Source: Rhodanobacteraceae bacterium (lineage in GTDB: Bacteria; Pseudomonadota; Gammaproteobacteria; Xanthomonadales; Rhodanobacteraceae). Taken from it: a stretch of DNA of 64,000 nucleotides. Positions 59,636 to 64,000 of this stretch are shown here, piece by piece. Numbering within the stretch: the first letter of the stretch is position 1; every line of letters starts with the position of its first letter. The notes below the pieces were generated by a model that was given only the letters and a program-made list of their open reading frames with translations, ran no database searches and was not told the origin of the DNA. A program made the position numbers and the translations under genes. The stretch covers positions 62,001 through 126,000 of the forward strand of contig JAACZU010000006.1 of the NCBI GenBank assembly GCA_009996615.1, read 5' to 3'.

Positions 59636-61564
59636 TCACGCCGGCCGCGGTGCGGCCTCCAGCGCGAGCGTCACGGCCACCACGGTGCCGCCGGCGTCCG
59701 AGTCGACCGTCAACGTGCCGCCGATGCGCTCGGCGCGCGCGGCCATGCTGCGCATGCCCACGCTCAGGCCCGCGCCGCGCGCGGCCGCCACGTCGAACCC
59801 GACGCCGTCGTCCTCGATGCGCACGGCCAGCGTGCCCGGCTGCGGCTGCGTGCAGGCCACGCGGACCTGCCGCGCCTGGCTGTGCTTGATCACGTTGGAC
59901 AACGCCTCTTCCATGATCCGCATCAGCCCGAGGCACTGCAGCGCGCTGGGCGGTTCGCGCCAGTGCCCGGCGAAGTCCCACTCGGACGCCATGCCCAGCG
60001 CATCGAAGATGCGCGTGAAGCGGTAGCGCAGCGGCGCGACCCAGCGCAGCGGCGTCTCCGGCACGCTCGCGCCGGTGCTCGAGCCGTGGTCGATCACCTG
60101 GCGCAGGTCGTCGCGCAGCAGCTTCAGGATCGACAGCATGCGCTCGCTGCTCAGCGGCTGCTGCGCGAGGCGCGCCTGTTCGACCAGCGTCATGCCGCGC
60201 ACCAGGCTGCCGCCGAGGCCGTCGTGCAGGTCGTGCGCGAGCTGCACGCGCTCCTGCAGCTTGGCGTGCGCCAGCGCCTGCGCGTGCTCGCGCTGCAACG
60301 CCTCGGCCAGTTCGCTGCGCGCCTGCGCGACGCGCTCCTCCAGTTCCTGGTTGAAGCGTTCGATGCGCGCCGTCGCGCCGGCGAGGCGGCCACCGAGCAG
60401 CAGCGCCATGAAGATCGTCGCGACCGGACTGGTCACGAACGTCCAGGTCTCGTGCGCGCTCCAGGCCTGGAGCACGACCGCCAGATCGTGCAGGCCGACG
60501 AGCAGGAACGCCAGCCAGCACGTCGCCAGCAGCAGGTGCTGTCCGTCGCGGCGGCCGTGCCGGGGTCGCCAGGCGTGCCACTGGAACTGCACGCAGTTGG
60601 CGAAGAACACCAGCGCGCAGAGCAGCAGCACCGCCATCGACACCGCCGTCAAGGCGCTGCGCGGCACCAGCAGGACGGCGGCCGCGGACGCGGCCATCAG
60701 TGCGTACAGCGCGCGCTCGACGCGCGGCAGCGCCTGCGCGCCGAAGCGGAACGTGAACAGGCAAAAACTCAACACGTACAGCGCCAGCGCGGCCAGGTTC
60801 AGGCGCGACATCGCCAGCGAGGTGTCGAATGGCCATGCCCACGGCCGCGTCGCGAGCAGCGTGGCCAGGTAAAGCACCCAGGCCAGCGACATCAGCGCGT
60901 ACCAGCCGAAGGCCTGTTCGCGCCGGCGCAGCAGCCACACGACGAGGAACACGCCGCCGACCGCGCCGGACAGGCCGGCCGCCAGCACGTAGGCCGTGCG
61001 CTGCCGCCACTGCAGGCGCGCCTGCGTGGCCTCGACCGCGCCGGCCGGACCCAGTCGCAGCGCGCCGAGGCCGGCGGCCAGTTCCGGCGGGCTGACGGTG
61101 CGAACCCAGACCGTGTTGACGCCCTCGCGCAGCGTGGATGCCGGCAGCGGCCACCAGCGCGGCTGGTTCCAGCCGAGCGACAGCGGTTCGACCAGCGAGG
61201 CGTCGCGCCACAGCAGCTCGTCGTTGACGTAGAACGCGCCGGCCATCGTGAGGCCGTCGAGGCCGAGCCCGACCGGTTCGGCGCGGCCGGCGTGGTCGGC
61301 GCACGCGCGCTCCCAGTCGATGCGGTACCAGACCGTCGCCAGCGCGCGGCCGGCGCCGTAGTCGGGCCGGCGCTGGGTCCAGGTGTCCGGCAGCGTCACC
61401 GGCTCCCAGCCGGTCTCGGGACGCTCTCCGGCGCGCGTCTCGGGCGCGGCCGTTACCGCCAGCACGCGCGCGCTGCAGGCCTCGGCGCCCGCCGCCGACG
61501 CAGCGGCCGGCAGCCACGCCAGCAGCATCGCGCCGAGCAGCCAGCGCCACGCCGCTGCCGTCAC
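59636..61564 (-). CDS. Sensor histidine kinase, 7TMR-DISM type (NarL family)
   Basis: A 642-aa membrane protein from a GTG (61564) overlapping the regulator's stop (GTGA). Signal peptide; a periplasmic beta domain (about 25-175, RPDYGAGRALATVWYRIDWE); seven hydrophobic helices (about 180-395); a coiled coil (about 400-440); the HisKA_3 site AHDLHDGLGGSLVRGMTLVE with the phospho-His; HATPase motifs EEALSNVIKHSQARQVRVAC, DDGVGFDVAAARG and GAGLSVGMRSMAARAERIGG. The DISM fold senses small or carbohydrate ligands. It forms a pair with the regulator upstream. Confidence 0.92.
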   Translation of the reverse strand: MTAAAWRWLLGAMLLAWLPAAASAAGAEACSARVLAVTAAPETRAGERPETGWEPVTLPDTWTQRRPDYGAGRALATVWYRIDWERACADHAGRAEPVGLGLDGLTMAGAFYVNDELLWRDASLVEPLSLGWNQPRWWPLPASTLREGVNTVWVRTVSPPELAAGLGALRLGPAGAVEATQARLQWRQRTAYVLAAGLSGAVGGVFLVVWLLRRREQAFGWYALMSLAWVLYLATLLATRPWAWPFDTSLAMSRLNLAALALYVLSFCLFTFRFGAQALPRVERALYALMAASAAAVLLVPRSALTAVSMAVLLLCALVFFANCVQFQWHAWRPRHGRRDGQHLLLATCWLAFLLVGLHDLAVVLQAWSAHETWTFVTSPVATIFMALLLGGRLAGATARIERFNQELEERVAQARSELAEALQREHAQALAHAKLQERVQLAHDLHDGLGGSLVRGMTLVEQARLAQQPLSSERMLSILKLLRDDLRQVIDHGSSTGASVPETPLRWVAPLRYRFTRIFDALGMASEWDFAGHWREPPSALQCLGLMRIMEEALSNVIKHSQARQVRVACTQPQPGTLAVRIEDDGVGFDVAAARGAGLSVGMRSMAARAERIGGTLTVDSDAGGTVVAVTLALEAAPRPA

Positions 61565-62325
61565 CCCAGCTCCCCGCGCGCCAGCGCCGTGCGCACCGCC
61601 ATCGCGCGCGAGGACACCGCGAGCTTTCGGTAGATGCGCTTCACATGCGTTTCCACCGTGTAATGCGACAGGAACAGCCGCGCGGCGATCTCGCGGTTGG
61701 ACAGGCCGTTGGCTACCAGTTGCAGGATCTCGCGCTCGCGCTCGGACAGCGCCTCGCCGGCCGGCGGCTGCTCCGCCGGCGCGCTGCGCGCAGGCAGCAG
61801 TTCTTCGAGGATGCGCCGCGCGATGAACGGATCGATCGGCGCGCCGCCGCGCAGCACGCTGCGGATCGACAGCATCACCTCGAAGTCGTCGCGTTCCTTC
61901 AGCACGTAGCCGGTCGCGCCCGCGCGCAGCGCGCCAAGGATGTCGTCCTCCGAACTCCAGGCGGTCACCACCAGGATGCCCAGGCCCGGATCCTGCGCGC
62001 GCAGCGACTGGATGAGCTCGCGCCCGTTGCCGTCGGGCAGCATCAGGTCGACCAGCGCCAGCGCCACCGGCTGGGTCGCCAGCAGCGCACACGCCTCGCT
62101 GATCGAGGCGGCGAACAGCAGCGCGTCGGGCGCGTAGCCCAGTTGCCGCAGCACGTCGCCGAGCCGGCGCTGGAACAGCGGCTCGTCCTCCACCACCAGC
62201 ACCGGCGCCGGCAGGATCGACTCGGCCGGCGGGTGTGCTCCGGCAGCGGGTGCGGGCTGGGCGGGATCGGGCGGCAAGGGCATGGACATCGGCGCTGACT
62301 CGTCAAGGCATTGAACCGCCGTCAT
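61561..62325 (-). CDS. Response regulator, NarL/LuxR type
   Basis: A 254-aa regulator: receiver domain VLVVEDEPLFQRRLGDVLRQ with the phospho-Asp in ALALVDLMLPDGNGRELIQS, a C-terminal LuxR HTH (ALSEREREILQLVANGLSNR, EIAARLFLSHYTVETHVKRI). A Pro-rich 45-residue N-terminal lead precedes the receiver; starts at 62325, 62289 or 62283 are possible. Coupled to the kinase by a 4-base overlap. Target genes are unknown. It is divergent from the secreted protein gene at 62709. Confidence 0.9.
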   Translation of the reverse strand: MTAVQCLDESAPMSMPLPPDPAQPAPAAGAHPPAESILPAPVLVVEDEPLFQRRLGDVLRQLGYAPDALLFAASISEACALLATQPVALALVDLMLPDGNGRELIQSLRAQDPGLGILVVTAWSSEDDILGALRAGATGYVLKERDDFEVMLSIRSVLRGGAPIDPFIARRILEELLPARSAPAEQPPAGEALSEREREILQLVANGLSNREIAARLFLSHYTVETHVKRIYRKLAVSSRAMAVRTALARGELG

Positions 62326-62373
62326 CGTAGGCCGGTCGCGACGATCCGCTATCCCTTGAATCAGGTAATCGCC

Positions 62374-62537
62374 AGGAGCCTGTCGAACTTGAGAGGGCCG
62401 GGCTGCAAATCCGCCTGCGCGGTCCATATTTCCGCCGTTTCTTGGCCCATAGAACCACTATGGGCCGGCGAAACGTCGAAAATCTGTCCTCGCGCAGCCG
62501 CATTCTCGCCTCGACCCCTCAAGTCCGACAGGCTCCT
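62374..62537. repeat. 164-bp full-length imperfect palindrome
   Basis: The left half from AGGAGCCTGTCGAACTTGAG and the right half ending CTCAAGTCCGACAGGCTCCT are inverted copies of each other over about 80 bases each, meeting at CCCATAG-AACCA-CTATGGG near 62447-62465. It fills the divergent gap between the regulator gene and the secreted protein gene. It resembles a non-autonomous mobile element or a REP-type repeat without internal gene. Confidence 0.85.
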
Positions 62538-62708
62538 CGGGCGGCGCAAATTACCTGAACCAAGGGACATACACAAAAGCGGCGGCTGCCTACAGTGCGC
62601 CGGACTCCCGACCGGTCGCCGCCGGCCGCGGCCGGGCTCGCGTGGCACGCATCGCCGCGCGCCACCCAATCCCTGCAACAACCGTTCAACCACGCCAAGG
62701 AAACCACC

Positions 62709-63089
62709 ATGCGTCACGCATTGCTGAACAAGTCCCTGATCGCCCTGGCCATTGCCGGCGCTTCGCTGCTCGCGGCCGGTTCCGCGCTGGCGGAGAACCT
62801 GGACTTCACGATGGTCAACAAGACCGGCTACCCGATCAACGAGCTGTACGTCAGCTCGGCCGCGACGAACGACTGGGAAGAGGACGTGCTCGGCCGCGAC
62901 CAGCTCGGCGACGGCGAACGCGTCGACATCCAGTTCGACCGTGGCTCGCGCGGCTGCCGCTGGGACCTGAAGGTGACCTACGAGGACGGCGAGGACGCCG
63001 TGTGGCAGGCGCTGGACCTGTGCTCGATTTCCAAGGTCACGCTGCGCTATGACCGCAACAAGGGCCGTACCTGGGCGGAAACCGAGTAA
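62709..63089 (+). CDS. Secreted protein of unknown function
   Basis: A 126-aa protein with a signal peptide (ALLNKSLIALAIAGASLLAA, cleavage after SALA), then a compact beta-rich domain: ENLDFTMVNKTGYPINELYV, WEEDVLGRDQLGDGERVDIQ, CRWDLKVTYEDGEDAVWQAL, LCSISKVTLRYD. Two Cys may pair. I know similar proteins from Xanthomonadales but no function. AAGGA lies about 9 bases upstream of the ATG. It is separated from the response regulator by the 164-bp palindrome, and it converges on murU. Confidence 0.82.
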   Translation: MRHALLNKSLIALAIAGASLLAAGSALAENLDFTMVNKTGYPINELYVSSAATNDWEEDVLGRDQLGDGERVDIQFDRGSRGCRWDLKVTYEDGEDAVWQALDLCSISKVTLRYDRNKGRTWAETE

Positions 63090-63112
63090 GCAGCGGCGCT
63101 CGTCATGGACGA

Positions 63113-63143
63113 GCACGAGGTGGCCCGCAGGGTCACCTCGTGC
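63113..63143. terminator. Hairpin between convergent genes
   Basis: GCACGAGGTGGCCC-GCA-GGGTCACCTCGTGC, a nearly perfect 14-base stem (one mismatch) overlapping the murU stop region. Likely a shared terminator, without T-run. Confidence 0.55.
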
Positions 63144-63810
63144 CCGTCGACGCGGCGAGTTCGGCCAGTTGCTGCGGCGTGCCGATGTTGCGCCAGTAGC
63201 CGTGGTGCCGTTCGCCGCCGAGGCGGCCTTCACGCATCGCGCGCTGGTACATCGGCAGCAGTTTGAAGTGCGTGCCGGTCTCGCCGGCGACGAGCTCCGG
63301 CCGGTACACGCCGATGTTGCCGAAGGTCAGGCGCTCGCCGGCGCCGTCCTCGTTGAGGCGGCCGCCGTCGAGCCAGAAGTCGCCGCGCGGATGGAAGTCC
63401 GGGTTCGGCACCATGACCAGGTGCGCCAGCCCCGCCGGTTCGGCCGGCAGGCGCGCGTAGTCGTAATCGCTGACGATGTCGGCGCTGACCGCGATGAACG
63501 GGGCGGCGCCGAGCAGCGGCAGCGCGTGCTTGATGCCGCCGCCGGTCTCCAGCGGCTGCGGACCCTCGTAGCTGTAGTGGATGCGCAGGCCCCAGCGCGC
63601 GCCGTCGCCGAGCGCGGCCGGGAATTGCTCGGCCAGGTGCGAGGTGTTGATGACGACCTCGTCGATACCGATCGCGGCGAGCTTTTCGAGGTGATGCTCG
63701 ATCAGCATCTTCCCGTTCACGCGCAGCAGCGGCTTCGGCGTGGCATCGCTCAATGGGCGCATGCGCTCGCCGCGCCCGGCGGCGAAGATCAGCGCGCGGC
63801 GCAGCGTCAT
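63133..63810 (-). CDS. murU: N-acetylmuramate 1-phosphate uridylyltransferase
   Basis: A 225-aa nucleotidyltransferase of the anhydro-MurNAc recycling pathway: MTLRRALIFAAGRGERMRPL, then TPKPLLRVNGKMLIEHHLEK, ETGGGIKHALPLLG, FIAVSADIVSDYDYARLP and TFGNIGVYRPELV. The gene follows the kinase gene amgK on the same strand with a 4-base overlap (its ATG at 63810 overlaps the amgK stop). MurU makes UDP-MurNAc directly, which bypasses MurA and can lower fosfomycin sensitivity. Confidence 0.93.
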   Translation of the reverse strand: MTLRRALIFAAGRGERMRPLSDATPKPLLRVNGKMLIEHHLEKLAAIGIDEVVINTSHLAEQFPAALGDGARWGLRIHYSYEGPQPLETGGGIKHALPLLGAAPFIAVSADIVSDYDYARLPAEPAGLAHLVMVPNPDFHPRGDFWLDGGRLNEDGAGERLTFGNIGVYRPELVAGETGTHFKLLPMYQRAMREGRLGGERHHGYWRNIGTPQQLAELAASTGTR

Positions 63811-64000
63811 GCCGTGGCTTCCGCGCGCGGCGCGGTCAGGTCGCGTTCGTCGCGCGCGCGCTCGAGCAGGGCGGTGAAGTCGGCCAGTTCCGGATAGCGC
63901 TGCGCGACCGTGATCGCGTAGCGCCAGACCAGCGGCAGGTCGCCGAGGTATTGCGCCTTGCCGTCGCGGTACCACAGCCGGCAGAAGATGCCGAGCACCT
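63807..64000 (-). CDS. amgK: N-acetylmuramate/GlcNAc kinase AmgK, C-terminal part
   Basis: The last 64 codons of a gene that continues past the window: VLGIFCRLWYRDGKAQYLGD then LPLVWRYAITVAQRYPELAD and a stop at 63807. The sequence fits the C-terminus of the aminoglycoside-phosphotransferase-like kinase AmgK, which pairs with MurU. The N-terminal kinase motifs are outside the window, so the call rests on the neighbour and the C-terminal pattern. Confidence 0.75.
   Translation of the reverse strand, partial: VLGIFCRLWYRDGKAQYLGDLPLVWRYAITVAQRYPELADFTALLERARDERDLTAPRAEATA

Overview
The window is chromosomal DNA from a high-GC Gammaproteobacterium, most likely Xanthomonadales/Lysobacterales (Xanthomonas relatives, perhaps Rhodanobacteraceae such as Dokdonella). 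The evidence is gene order (fis-purH-purD; ruvC-ruvA-kup-ruvB-ybgC-tolQRAB-pal-cpoB; kdsD-kdsC-lptCAB-rpoN-hpf-ptsN-hprK-rapZ-EIIA-HPr-EI), very strong third-position GC, and dense G-rich heptamer repeats in the intergenic spaces. It is almost entirely core genome: I see no prophage, CRISPR array, rRNA operon or classical IS element. There is one tRNA, tRNA-Lys(UUU).

Layout. 1-2.5 kb: end of a TPR protein, a doubtful Pro/Gly-rich peptide and a CPBP membrane protease. 2.5-10.7 kb (minus strand): aroQ, accB, a four-helix-bundle gene lying inside a repeat element, accC, prmA, a zinc-finger/DUF3426 membrane protein, fis, purH, purD. 10.8-11.6 kb: decayed cytochrome c remnants. 11.6-14.2 kb: clpB behind a sigma-32-like promoter. 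14.4-30.3 kb (plus strand): an FmdB-type zinc ribbon, a DUF3011 protein, aspS, a hydrolase, yebC, ruvC, ruvA, kup, ruvB, the Tol-Pal operon, queE and queC. 30.4-34 kb: tRNA-Lys, a HAD phosphatase, an HhH protein, tsaB and a 2OG-Fe(II) oxygenase. 34-38 kb: an SGNH-like protein, an MBOAT acyltransferase, a 49-aa peptide and a second 2OG oxygenase. 38-49 kb (minus strand): regulatory PTS, rpoN/hpf, LPS transport and Kdo genes. 49-54 kb: ibaG, murA, a MocR regulator with a LysE exporter, a YCII protein and a DUF3108 protein. 54-59.6 kb: purN, purM, DUF2066, a CDP-alcohol transferase, an AI-2E permease and hda. 59.6-64 kb: a two-component system, a secreted protein, murU and the end of amgK.

The most unusual feature is a repeat system. 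At least twelve same-direction gene junctions are occupied by elements built from G-rich heptamers (GGGAATS or GGGATTS). In nearly all of them the G-rich arm starts within a few bases of the upstream stop codon on the coding strand. The complementary C-rich arm ends within a few bases of, or overlaps, the next start codon. The elements have largely displaced Shine-Dalgarno sequences, supply codons at the ends of several essential proteins (AspS, RuvC, RuvB, YbgC, PurN), and in one case (between accB and accC) enclose a gene for a 23S-rRNA-intervening-sequence-type four-helix-bundle protein. In RNA the arms can pair and would bring the stop codon next to the following start. The G-rich arms also meet the pattern for G-quadruplexes.

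Other dispersed repeats are four GTAGGAGCG-type REP palindromes and one 164-bp full-length imperfect palindrome.
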